Assembly (NCBI RefSeq): GCF_030272615.1
Contig: NC_081406.1
Location: forward strand, 399,852,939-399,916,938
Direction of reading: 5' to 3'
From: Cryptomeria japonica
Taxonomy: Eukaryota; Streptophyta; Pinopsida; Cupressales; Cupressaceae
DNA length: 64,000 nt
Numbering within the stretch: the stretch's first letter is position 1; the number at the start of each line of letters is the position of its first letter. A program made the position numbers and the translations under genes. Below are positions 20,345-29,693 of the stretch, piece by piece. A model generated the notes under the pieces. The model was given only the letters and a program-made list of their open reading frames with translations, ran no database searches and was not told where the DNA came from.

Positions 20345-22843
20345 ATGGTTGAAACCCGTCTTCAAAAATCTAGGAGAAAAGCTAAAGAAGCTCAAGAGTC
20401 CGCCAACATGAGTTCTTATGAGTATGACAATGATTTATTTTTCAATCCTGAGCACACTACATTGCCTGACATGGATGTTTATAGACACATTCCAAATGTG
20501 GAAAACGCAGACACTACAAACAACAAGGCTACACACAATGACAATGTGGACAACTTTTCAATACAATCAGCAGATGTAGAAGAATCCATAATGAATCCTC
20601 ATTTCAATAGATTGGTTGAAGAGATAATGAAGAGGGATAGACAATACTTCTTACACATGATGGCACAAAGTGGAGCTAAAATACCTCATGACTTTGACAT
20701 GTCTCAACTTATGGAAAACCGACCCTCGCAACAAACTCACTCCAACATGGATCAAAGGAGACCCAATAGTGGAGGAAATAGAGGACCGCATATGGTACCT
20801 GAATCACCATCAGCTTTGCTTCAAAAACTAGAAGTCCCACATACACATGGTCAAACATATGATACTTACCTTCGAAGACCATTATGGAAGCCTTATGCAG
20901 ATAGATATGCTCAATCACATGCTCAAGCTATGGATCAATCAAAACAATTGGACACTCAAAGGCATGCTCAAAATTTGGACATAAGGAAACCTCATGTCAA
21001 ATTTGGGGGCAACACAATAGAACCCGACGTGCCTATAGAATATGGTATATATGCACAAAATAGATATGGGGTTCCTCAACATGAAGCTATACCAAGTGCT
21101 CCCTATATGCCGCATCAATATAAACCTCCTCCATATGAACATGTCTATGATCAATATCATCCATACATGCAACAAGCTCCTCCTCAAATTGGTGTCCCAA
21201 ACATGGGGTATGCTACAAGAAATCGATCGCCACCTAAGAATAATTTGGAGCAACAAATCAGAGATTTACAAAAGAAAATGGAGGACATGAGTACACCAAA
21301 ACCAACATACACTATGAGAGACATATGTCCTTATCCATTTGATAAGAGCATTCCAATGCCTCCATTTCCGGCACACTTTGTGATGCCAAAATTTGACAAG
21401 TATAGAGGAAAAGGAGACCCCAAGGCACACATACGACAATTTTTCACAGCTTGCATAGAGGTAGCGGTAGAAGAAACATATTTGATGAGGTTATTCCCGC
21501 AAAGCTTAGGCGATCAAGCTATGGAATGGTTCTCTCAATTACCTCCTGGTATTAAGTCATGGGGTGACTTAGCAGAGGCATTTATTCAACATTTCTCCTA
21601 CAACATAGAAACAGACATATTAGTCACTACTTTGTGCAACACCAAGCAAAAAGAAGGAGAATCTTTTGCGTCATTTTTACAAAGATGGAGAAATCTAGCC
21701 AGCAGATGCTCTTGTGAAATTCCACAGAAACAAATGGTAGAAATGTTCACTCAAAACGTTAACAAGGATATTGGCTATGATCTAAGGAAAGCTTGTTTGT
21801 CCACCTTCAAGGACGTTATCGAAAAAGGCTTAGCAACAGAAAAGGTCTTAATTGAACAAGGAGTCATTAAAATATTCAAGGAAAACAAAGATGACTTTAA
21901 AGGAAAAGACAAGCCAAGATTTTGGAATAAAAACAAGAACACAGTCAATAATGGTGTTGTTGATGCCAATACAGTGAGACCCAAGTTCATCTTTTCAGGA
22001 TCAAGTTCTACAAACAATCAAGTGAATACTCAAACAACTTCTAGATCACGAAGGAAGTACACCCCATTGGGAGAACCACTTGAATCAGTCTTCAAAAAGC
22101 TAGTGGCAAACAAAGTGATCACAGTTCCAGATTTTCCTCCATATGAACCAAAGGTCAAACCAAATTGGTGGAATGATGATGAGTATTGTGAGTTTCATAA
22201 GAGCAAGGGTCATAAGACAGGAAATTGCCATCGACTGAAGAACATTGTGCAAGATCTCATTGATAGAGGTGACATTGAGATTGAGGGACATTCATCCAAT
22301 CAAGAACATGAGATGTTTAAGGAACCATTCCCAAAGCATGACAAGGGAAAAGCCAAAGTCATAGATGATCAAGCCAACTATACTAGAGCACCTTACAACT
22401 ATGATTCAACTATCAATCACATCTCAATGGACAATCATATCTCTACTATTACCATCAAGAACAAAAATCCTGAGAATCCTCCTCAGAGACCCAAGATTGT
22501 TCTAAGAGGTGTTGGATCTTTTTCCGAACCTACCTCTGAATGTCATGTTACAACTCGTCGAGGTAAAATTACTTTGCCAGGTGCTTCAACTAAAAATACA
22601 GCTTCTTCATCAACCAAACCTGAGTATGACCTTGTAGAACAGTTAGGGAAGACACCCGCGCTCATTTCAATCCTTGAACTATTACGCATATCTCCCGCAC
22701 ATAAAGCCATTCTTGATAAAATCTTGAGAGATACTGCTGTTCCTACTGATCTGAACGTGGACCAGTTTCAAGCTATGGTGGGATACCTTTCCATTCCACA
22801 CTCCCTTACATTCATAGAAGCTGATGACGCCTCCATAAGTTAG
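20345..22843 (+). CDS. Element A gag polyprotein
   Basis: The ATG at 20345 begins MVETRLQKSRRKAKEAQES, matching the basic gag starts of B and D. The 832 residues comprise a variable Q/H/P-rich N-terminal third, a capsid-like Retrotrans_gag core at about residues 345-420 (MPKFDKYRGKGDPKAHIRQF ... LMRLFPQSLGDQAMEWFSQLP), a zinc knuckle CEFHKSKGHKTGNC near residue 615, and a C-terminal block SILELLRISPAHKAILDKIL shared with B and D. It ends at TAG 22841-22843. Downstream sequence continues in the SAME frame into the protease, so this stop looks like a Gln codon changed to TAG rather than the true gag end. Its role would be capsid assembly and RNA packaging in the cytoplasm. Confidence 0.9.
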   Translation: MVETRLQKSRRKAKEAQESANMSSYEYDNDLFFNPEHTTLPDMDVYRHIPNVENADTTNNKATHNDNVDNFSIQSADVEESIMNPHFNRLVEEIMKRDRQYFLHMMAQSGAKIPHDFDMSQLMENRPSQQTHSNMDQRRPNSGGNRGPHMVPESPSALLQKLEVPHTHGQTYDTYLRRPLWKPYADRYAQSHAQAMDQSKQLDTQRHAQNLDIRKPHVKFGGNTIEPDVPIEYGIYAQNRYGVPQHEAIPSAPYMPHQYKPPPYEHVYDQYHPYMQQAPPQIGVPNMGYATRNRSPPKNNLEQQIRDLQKKMEDMSTPKPTYTMRDICPYPFDKSIPMPPFPAHFVMPKFDKYRGKGDPKAHIRQFFTACIEVAVEETYLMRLFPQSLGDQAMEWFSQLPPGIKSWGDLAEAFIQHFSYNIETDILVTTLCNTKQKEGESFASFLQRWRNLASRCSCEIPQKQMVEMFTQNVNKDIGYDLRKACLSTFKDVIEKGLATEKVLIEQGVIKIFKENKDDFKGKDKPRFWNKNKNTVNNGVVDANTVRPKFIFSGSSSTNNQVNTQTTSRSRRKYTPLGEPLESVFKKLVANKVITVPDFPPYEPKVKPNWWNDDEYCEFHKSKGHKTGNCHRLKNIVQDLIDRGDIEIEGHSSNQEHEMFKEPFPKHDKGKAKVIDDQANYTRAPYNYDSTINHISMDNHISTITIKNKNPENPPQRPKIVLRGVGSFSEPTSECHVTTRRGKITLPGASTKNTASSSTKPEYDLVEQLGKTPALISILELLRISPAHKAILDKILRDTAVPTDLNVDQFQAMVGYLSIPHSLTFIEADDASIS

Positions 22844-23330
22844 CCACATAATGCACCATTACATATTGAAGCCTTCATACACAAGCATCGAATAAAGCGA
22901 GTCCTGATAGATGGAGGAGCTGGTCTAAACATTTGTACATTGAGCACAATTAAACAATTGGGATATTCCGATAAAGCTGTGAATTCAAAAAATCAAATCA
23001 CCATCAAGGCATACGATGATGAAGAATGCTCATCCAAGGGCACGATCACCTTACCTCTAAGAATTGGGCCAGTTACAAAGGATGTGGTTTGTTAGGTCCT
23101 GGATTTAGATCTCACTTATAATATATTGCTAGGACGTCCTTGGATTCATGAAATGAGGGCAGTCCCATCGACATATCACCAATGCATTAAGTTTCCTCAT
23201 AATGGAGTCGAGGTAACAGTCAACGGTGATCCTAATCCGTTCATATATTGCAATAAGCTGAGATCACATACGAAGACCATCATTCCCAGTAATCGTGAAG
23301 CTGTTCCTTCTTCGGCATACATTGACCCTG
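22844..23330 (+). pseudogene. Element A protease domain
   Basis: In frame with gag after its TAG. PHNAPLHIEAFIHKHRIK leads into LIDGGAGLNIC (active site, D-G-G instead of D-S/T-G, as in F), SSKGTITLPLRIGPV and [14 protein letters not shown] second in-frame TAG at 23093-23095 replaces the Gln seen in D (IICQVLDL; CAG). Retropepsin would cut the polyprotein. The stops make it unlikely to be expressed unless UAG is read through. Confidence 0.8.
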
Positions 23331-24640
23331 AGTCATTGAAACCTTCGACATCAAAACAAGGTGAACTTAAAGGCAAATTTCAAGACAAAGGCATGGGAGA
23401 ATACACTTTAAATCAGACCATGTGTTTACAACAAGTCATGAGCTCTCCAAAAGAATATGGAAGGCCACATCCTAACAAGCAAACATTCATCATGATACTC
23501 AAATGGGATCCTACTACCTTTCAAAGATGGGGCGAACTAGAAGAGGAAGATTTATACAAAATGCTCTATAAAGACATTGAAGATGACACACAAGATCAGA
23601 TCAATATACCCTATGAGAAATATGGCAAAGGCTTCAAGATTCTACAAAAATTCGGGTATGATGGAAAAAGCCCTCTTGGGTTACGAAAAGAAGGCGTCAT
23701 GGAACCCCTACAACCTGAATTGACTGTAAGAAGAGAACGCTCAAAGGGACTTGGTTTTCTGACTTCCAAGATCCATACTAAAAGGACAGAAGAGACATCA
23801 CAAATCAAAGTTGCCAAAGTTCAACAAGAAGATTACTATTCCACAGATTCCAACGAATGGGAATGGGGTTCAGACAAATCCTCCAGTGACTATGAGCTCA
23901 CCGAGACATTCAGAGAGCCAGATGAACCCACAAAAGAAGAGGAATTTTATAAAAAGTTTAGAGTTGGTCAAGAAACAACCCATAAGGATTCCGCACAGTC
24001 TTCGTCTCAAGGTTCTAGGTCGAAATCACATAGGATGAGGACACCTATCCCGAAAGGCGCTACTAGTGACGACAATTTGGATTCGCTTGCGATTGAAACT
24101 GATGAGGAGAGTGCCATCGATGACCTCGATGATTGCCTCGATATACCTGAATATAACCATATCTTCACTCTTAGCCCTGCAAACTCCGAAAACATTAAAG
24201 GCCTTCCCCTTGTTCACCACCAACTCATTGACTGGGATTATGAAGGACCAGCACAATTTGACACATTCCAAAACGATGAAGCTATTATTGACTATCTTGG
24301 CATACGAGATGATCTTCCCCCTGGGGACCACAAAGCAGGATACACCATAGAACTCAACAACATGGCATATTTTGGTGAGGGTGTCGGACCTTCCAGTTGC
24401 AAAAATGTGAAAATAAGAACAAATCAAGGGTCTTATGGCGAAAACCACACTGTGGCGCTATCTGATCCCAAAAAAGTAAAAAGAAAGGACGTATCTGAGG
24501 GCGAAAACCTCTCTGAGGCACCCGAAGATGGAAGGCTCGACATTCTCCCAGCATCATATGAGGAAAAGTCATCCATGTTGGTAGAGGAGACTATCAAAAC
24601 AAACATTGGTACAGAAGAGGTTCCACACAACATATTCCTG
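23331..24640 (+). CDS. Element A pol linker with G-patch-like module and GEN repeats
   Basis: Open throughout and in frame with protease and RT. A G-patch-like block lies at 23590-23770 (GFKILQKFGYDGKSPLG ... RSKGLGF), comparable to blocks in B and D; in betaretroviruses a G-patch follows protease in the same way. Next come an acidic section with DSNEWEWGSD (23845-23875), an SG/acid-rich stretch, and the twin motifs GENHTVALSD and GENLSEAPEDG (24437-24535). The DNA of the twin motifs also forms the hairpin modules listed below. Function of the linker is unknown. Confidence 0.6.
24437..24522 (+). other. Two AAAA-bulge hairpin modules, coding copies in A
   Basis: Module 1 (24437-24458): outer stem GGCG/CGCU, AAAA bulge on the 5' side, inner stem CCAC/GUGG, loop ACU. 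Module 2 (24499-24522): GGCG opposite CACC (one C-A mismatch), AAAA, inner stem CCUC/GAGG, loop UCU. The start-to-start distance is about 62 nt. The same fold recurs three times after the pol stop. Confidence 0.7.
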
Positions 24641-25615
24641 GCTCAATCATTAACAGAGTCCGAAAGATCAAAATTCATAAGCTTCTTCAAAGAACGACAA
24701 ATCAACTTTGCATGGTCATACGCTGATATGCCTGGACTGGATCTGGATTTGGTAATGCATCATTTGACAGTCAAACCGAGAGCAAAGCCAATGAAACAGA
24801 AATTAAGGAAAATGCATCCACAAGTGGCATTACTAGTCAAAGTAGAGCTAGAGAAATTATTGGATGTCCGATTCATTCGCCCAATTGATTATCCAGAATG
24901 GATCTCTAACTTGGTACCTGTCAGTAAACCAGATCGCAGCATCAGAATTTGCACAGATTTCAGAGACATCAACAAAGCTTGTCTGAAAGATGACTTCCCA
25001 TTACCAAATATTGACTTGATCGTTGATCTCACAGCAGGTCACGAAATGTTATCATTGATGGATGGATTCTCTGGTTATAATCAAATAAGAATCGCACCCG
25101 AGGATCAACACAAAACATCATTTACTTGTCCATGGGGAACTTTCTGTTGGAATGTCATGCCCTTTGGGCTAAAAAATGCAGGTGCTACATATCAAAGAGC
25201 TATGACTACTATCTTTCATGATCTCATGCATGTAACTGTGGAAGATTATGTTGACGACCTCTTGGTCAAATCAATAGACAGAAATACACACTTGGACATA
25301 CTTTCAGTTGCCTTTGATCGGTTGGAAAAATACAAAGTTAGATTAAACCCTAAGAAATGTGTCTTTGGAGTAACCTCCGGGAAACTCCTAGGATTCATTG
25401 TGTCCAAAAGAGGAATTGAAGCGGATCCAGCAAAAGTCAAAGTTATCTTGGAAATGCAACCACCAAGAAATATCAGTCAACTTCGATCCTTACAAGGCAG
25501 ACTCCAGTCCATACGAAGATTCATAGCACAACTGGCAGATAAGTGTAATCCTTTTCAGCACTTGCTACATAAAAACATCAAATTCAAATGGGATGACAAC
25601 TGTCAACAGGCTTTC
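24641..25615 (+). CDS. Element A reverse transcriptase
   Basis: Lead-in INFAWSYADMPGLD, then fingers and palm: KLLDVRFIRPIDYPEWISN, RICTDFRDINKACLKDDFPL, first catalytic Asp in LSLMDGFSGYNQI, VMPFGLKNAGATYQRAM, and the YVDD box (EDYVDDLLVKS, about 25246-25257). The thumb and connection (LNPKKCVFGVTSGKLLGF ... LQSIRRFIAQLADKCNPF) are complete. No stop or frameshift occurs within the domain; the third TAG of the polyprotein (25616-25618) lies just beyond. It would copy genomic RNA from the tRNA primer. Confidence 0.9.
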
Positions 25616-25618
25616 TAG

Positions 25619-26090
25619 ATGCTCAAAAACTATCTCCTAAATCCACCAGTTCTGATGCCACCAGTTCCAGATCAACCACTGTTATTATACATTTCAGGTA
25701 CTCCAACAGCACTGGGGGCACTCTTAGCACAACAAATTGCTGGGGGCAAGGAAAAAGCAGTATACTATATCAGTCGCACATTGGTGGGATACGAGCTAAA
25801 CTACACACCAATTGAGCGCGCATGTCTCGCCGTGGTCTTTGCTTCACAAAAATTACGACATTACATGCTTACTCATAAGACTAAGTTGGTTGCAAGAATT
25901 GATCCATTAAAATACCTTCTCAATAAAGCAACACTTACTGGGCGACTGGCCAAATGGGTAATGATACTGAGTGAATTCGACATCGAGTATGTGGACAGAA
26001 AAGCAATAAAAGGACAAGCCATCGCAGATCAATTAGCAGATGCTCCCATGATTGATGATGTTCCTCTAAATTCAGAATTTCCAGATGAAT
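25619..26090 (+). CDS. Element A first (Ty3-type) RNase H, catalytically degenerate
   Basis: Follows the TAG at 25616 (Gln in D). Blocks are LLLYISGTPTALGALLAQ, YYISRTLVGYELNYTPIERA, RIDPLKYLLNKATLTGRLAK and FDIEYVDRKAIKGQAIADQLAD. The expected catalytic Asp of the first block (canonical Y-x-D-A-S) is Ser/Gly here and in D (YISATSTALG), so loss is shared by the family. In the Tat lineage this domain is thought to act as a tether while a second RNase H does the work. Confidence 0.8.
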
Positions 26091-26099
26091 CCATTTTAA

Positions 26100-26520
26100 C
26101 AATATCACGGGCAAAGCCATGGCAACTGTACTTTGACGGCTCATACACACAACATGGGGCAGGAGCTGGTATTCTCTTTATAACTCCTCAAGGCGATTCT
26201 ATACCAAAATCATACCGCTTATCATTTCCTTGCACCAACAATATAGCGGAATATGAGGCATTAACAACAGGATTACGAATTGCAGTTCAATGGAAGATCC
26301 AGGAACTTCATGTTTTTGGAGATTCCCAACTTGTTATCCGTCAAGCAACTGATGATTACCAAACAAAAGATGAAAAGTTAATGCCTTATAAACAAATGGT
26401 GGATGATCTAAAACAACACTTCACAAAGATAGACTTTGAGCAGATACCAAGAGAGCAGAATCGCGCCGCAGATGCCATGGCTACAATTGCTTCATTGATT
26501 GATTTACCTCCAAACGAGAC
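26100..26520 (+). CDS. Element A second (archaeal-type) RNase H
   Basis: WQLYFDGSYTQHGAGAGI supplies the first Asp, NIAEYEALTTGL the Glu, HVFGDSQLVIRQ the second Asp, and REQNRAADAMATIASL the last Asp region, so the acidic set is complete. Its presence after a degenerate Ty3-type RNase H is the diagnostic feature of the plant Tat lineage. It likely removes the RNA strand during reverse transcription. Confidence 0.85.
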
Positions 26521-26539
26521 CCACTATGAGTTCTTGGTG

Positions 26540-27865
26540 GATAACCTTTTGGTCCCTTCATATGAGATAATGCCTACTGAGATGATATGTGTTGTTGGTT
26601 CTGAATCCCAGTTATATGGTTCCATCTTCACATACCTTCGCGACAATACTTTACCTCCTGATCTATCAAATAACCAACATCGTACTTTCATTCGCCAATC
26701 CTCTCGATATGTCATTTTAGCTGATATCCTATACTGGCGAGGTCTAGATGGCACTCTTCTTAGATGTCTAGAAAGCGACGAAGCTCAAATTGCGTTACAT
26801 GAAGTGCATGAAGGGATATGTGGTCCACATGCTAGTGGTCCTACCTTGGCCAAGAAACTCATCAGGACTGGATATTACTGGCCCAATATGGAAAAAGACT
26901 CATATCAGTTTGTCAAGAAATGTAAGCAATGTCAAATTCATGGAGACCTCATACACGCGCCAGCACAAGAACTACAACCACTTGCGTCTCCTTGGCCCTT
27001 TTGTCAGTGGGGACTCGATCTCATAGGCAAGATTCACCCTCCTTCCAATGGTCATAAATTCATTATCACTGCCACAGAGTATTTCACAAAATGGATTGAA
27101 GCCGTGCCTCTCACACAAGTCACTGGAAAACAAATTGCTACTTTCATCCTTAACTATATCATTTGCCGATATGGTATTCCTAAGTCCATTATTATTGATA
27201 ACGGGCGTCCCTTCAAAAATCAGGATGTTCGTGAACTCTGTGACCGCTTCCATATTTCCCATCATTTCTCCACACCATATTACCCCCAAGGTAATGGCCA
27301 AGCTGAGGCGTCTAATAAAATAATTCTTAAAATCCTCAAAAAGACAGTCGACGACGCTGGCCGTAACTGGCATATCCAACTCAATCCTGCACTTTGGGCC
27401 TACCGCACAAGTGTCCGCACACCTACAGGAGCTACACCATATTCACTTGTCTACGGCGCTAAAGCCATCTTGCCTATTGAGGTCGAGTTACCCTCTTTAC
27501 GAGTCTCTTTGCAAAACATCATCACTGATGAAGACTACAGAGTCTCTCGTTTACAAGAACTAGAACTGTTGAATGAATGGAGACAAATTGCTTTTAATCA
27601 TCTCAAGGCTTACCAACAACGAATGAGTCGCAGCTACAATCACAAAGTCAAGCCTCGCACATTTGAGGTAGGTGACTTGATTCTCAGAGAAAATCCCAAA
27701 AATCAGCAAGACAGAGAGAAGAAGGGCAAGTTTGAACCAAATTGGCTGGGTCCTTACATCGTTACGGCAGTCTATGGATCTGGGGCATATCAGCTCTCTA
27801 CTACAGAAGGTGAACCTTTGGAGGATCCTATCAACAACATGCATCTTCGCAGGTTCTACACATAG
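26540..27865 (+). CDS. Element A integrase
   Basis: Zinc-binding region HEGICGPHASGPTLAKKL ... CKQCQIHG. The DDE core has Asp 1 in CQWGLDLIGKIHP, Asp 2 in IIIDNGRPFKNQD and Glu in YPQGNGQAEASNK. The C-terminus carries a GPY/F module (NWLGPYIVTAVYGSGAYQL) and ends MHLRRFYT at TAG 27863-27865. All catalytic residues are present and no frame break occurs. The frame is continuous with gag at 20345 (7,521 nt in one phase). Confidence 0.9.
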   Translation, partial: DNLLVPSYEIMPTEMICVVGSESQLYGSIFTYLRDNTLPPDLSNNQHRTFIRQSSRYVILADILYWRGLDGTLLRCLESDEAQIALHEVHEGICGPHASGPTLAKKLIRTGYYWPNMEKDSYQFVKKCKQCQIHGDLIHAPAQELQPLASPWPFCQWGLDLIGKIHPPSNGHKFIITATEYFTKWIEAVPLTQVTGKQIATFILNYIICRYGIPKSIIIDNGRPFKNQDVRELCDRFHISHHFSTPYYPQGNGQAEASNKIILKILKKTVDDAGRNWHIQLNPALWAYRTSVRTPTGATPYSLVYGAKAILPIEVELPSLRVSLQNIITDEDYRVSRLQELELLNEWRQIAFNHLKAYQQRMSRSYNHKVKPRTFEVGDLILRENPKNQQDREKKGKFEPNWLGPYIVTAVYGSGAYQLSTTEGEPLEDPINNMHLRRFYT

Positions 27866-27885
27866 CCCGTCGGAATATCCTAATT

Positions 27886-28100
27886 CAAAAATACAAAAAA
27901 AAATCAAAAAAATTCAAAAATACAAAAAAATTATAAAACAAAAAAATCGTTACTTGGTGAAAACCTGGCAAACAGGCGCCTTGTGACACAAAAAACATTG
28001 AAAAATCAAAAAGTAAAGAGAAATAATTTCGTCCAACGGTGAAAACCACTTCGGTGGCGCCCTGGGCAAGTACCATGGTGAAAACTGGGTTCCCAGCGCC
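27886..28100 (+). other. Element A post-pol A-tract and three AAAA-bulge hairpins
   Basis: After an A-rich tract (27886-27950) come three modules. 27956-27980: outer GGUG/CGCC, AAAA, inner CCUG/CAGG, loop GCAAA. 28038-28061: outer GGUG/CGCC, AAAA, inner CCAC/GUGG, loop UUCG, which is an unusually stable tetraloop closed by C-G. 28077-28100: outer GGUG/CGCC, AAAA, inner CUGGG/CCCAG, loop UU. Different inner stems with kept pairing indicate selection on RNA structure. Confidence 0.75.
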
Positions 28101-28177
28101 ATGCGTAGAGACATTGCTCCTCCCTCCTTCAGGATTCTCTTTCATCCTTTCACTTTGCACACACTCACAACCTATTC

Positions 28178-28460
28178 ACTCACAATAAACTTACCCAGTC
28201 CCATCATGTCTTGTTATTGATCTACCTAAGATTGGTTAGCCATTCATAATAAACCTCCCTTTCCATCCATAATAAATCAGATCCTATCTGTGGCTAAGGC
28301 AAATCCTACGTCTAGTGATGGGTGTGGAACTGAGAACATCACATGTTTAGAGGAGTACAGTTTCTTCCAGTTTTCTTCAGTCTATTCGTGCACAATCCAC
28401 AATAAAGAAACATTTGCATCACAGATCCGCAATAAAGTTTCGTCTTCTCCGCAATAAAGT
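28178..28460 (+). repeat. Cluster of CAATAAA / ATAATAAA repeats after pol in A
   Basis: Six copies of (C/A)(A/T)AATAAA-type sequence (about 28181, 28246, 28269, 28397, 28424, 28451), several as CCGCAATAAAG or CCACAATAAAG. AATAAA is the plant near-upstream polyadenylation signal; the cluster lies between the two convergent transcription units. No gene is seen here. Confidence 0.5.
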
Positions 28461-29693
28461 ATCAATTTCATGGATTCAGTTAGTTTCAGATGAGACACAG
28501 CAGCAACAATGGGCTTCAACAAAATCAAATCTTTCAACAGACTCAGACAACAATATGGTTCAGTGCTATCTATCCTTTCTGTGGAAGTAAACATTGTGAC
28601 CACAATCAAATAAGACTTATACAAGTGACAAGAGACACTAAACTTGAGGACTACAGTGGATGTTGGTGTCGAGTCTTGGTTTTCTTTTGATTTTATCTTT
28701 TTTGGTGACATATCTTTTAGCTTTTCCGGGATGTCTCTGACTAGAGATTCTATCTCCAGGATGTCTTTGACTAGAAAGGCGAGGATGGGGTATCGTCACC
28801 TAGTTTCTTTGCTGTCTGTGGATTGTCTTTTAGTAATGCTATGACTTGTCCAAGGATATGAGGACACTGTGAGTCTAGTATGAACTGGGGCATTCCTTGT
28901 TTGTGACTGTCTTATCTCCATGCAAACGGGTACAATGAATTTCTGGGTCGAACATATGTCTTGATTGTCATAACCTACTTGCCATAATAAGCTCAATGAT
29001 GATAACGCACAAGAAGCTCTTTTACTTTCATATCTTCTATCTTCCATCCCCCCTTTCTTGATTGACTTCCATCATCCTTCTCGAGTCCGCATAGCCTGCT
29101 ATCACATGACTGAGTATAATGACACACCAAAAAACATTTGCATTTCATGTAGCTGCACCTACATTACCACATATAAGTATTTCACACATACATATAGATA
29201 TCACAATTGCATCACATCCTGCACACAACACCTGTTAGCACAATTTACATTTGCATTATCATTTTCATTTTCATCACATACATTCACATTTGCATCATGC
29301 ATTGCATATACAACATAAAAGAACAAAAATATATATTGCATTGCACCATGTACATATTTGCATCCATATCATAAATATACATCATAAGAACATCTCATCA
29401 CATAGGTACACATGCATATAGCTACCGCAAAAATGAATCATCTCTCATATATATAATAAAAAATGTCATGATACAATGATGTCAAAAAATCATATGGCTA
29501 CAATCACCCGCAGGTGTCTACAATACAAAAAATGGTACAAATATTGATACAAGGGAGCCCTCTATGGCTATGATGAACTCCCTCCCTCGGAACTGCCTGG
29601 CCTCGACGGAATCTAAGCTCTAGAAGGACGCGCTCCAGGATCACCCTGCCTGTCTAGTGGTGGTGGAGGACCCATGACCCCACCACTCGATGC
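28461..29693. other. Element A spacer between pol and antisense gene
   Basis: No supported gene. The stretch 29100-29480 is low-complexity CAT/TGCAT-rich sequence like the corresponding spacers of B and D. Short reading frames here have no family features. Confidence 0.5.

Noticed and set aside
24026-24448. 140-codon minus-strand open frame
   Set aside because: Shadow of the open pol linker of A on the other strand.
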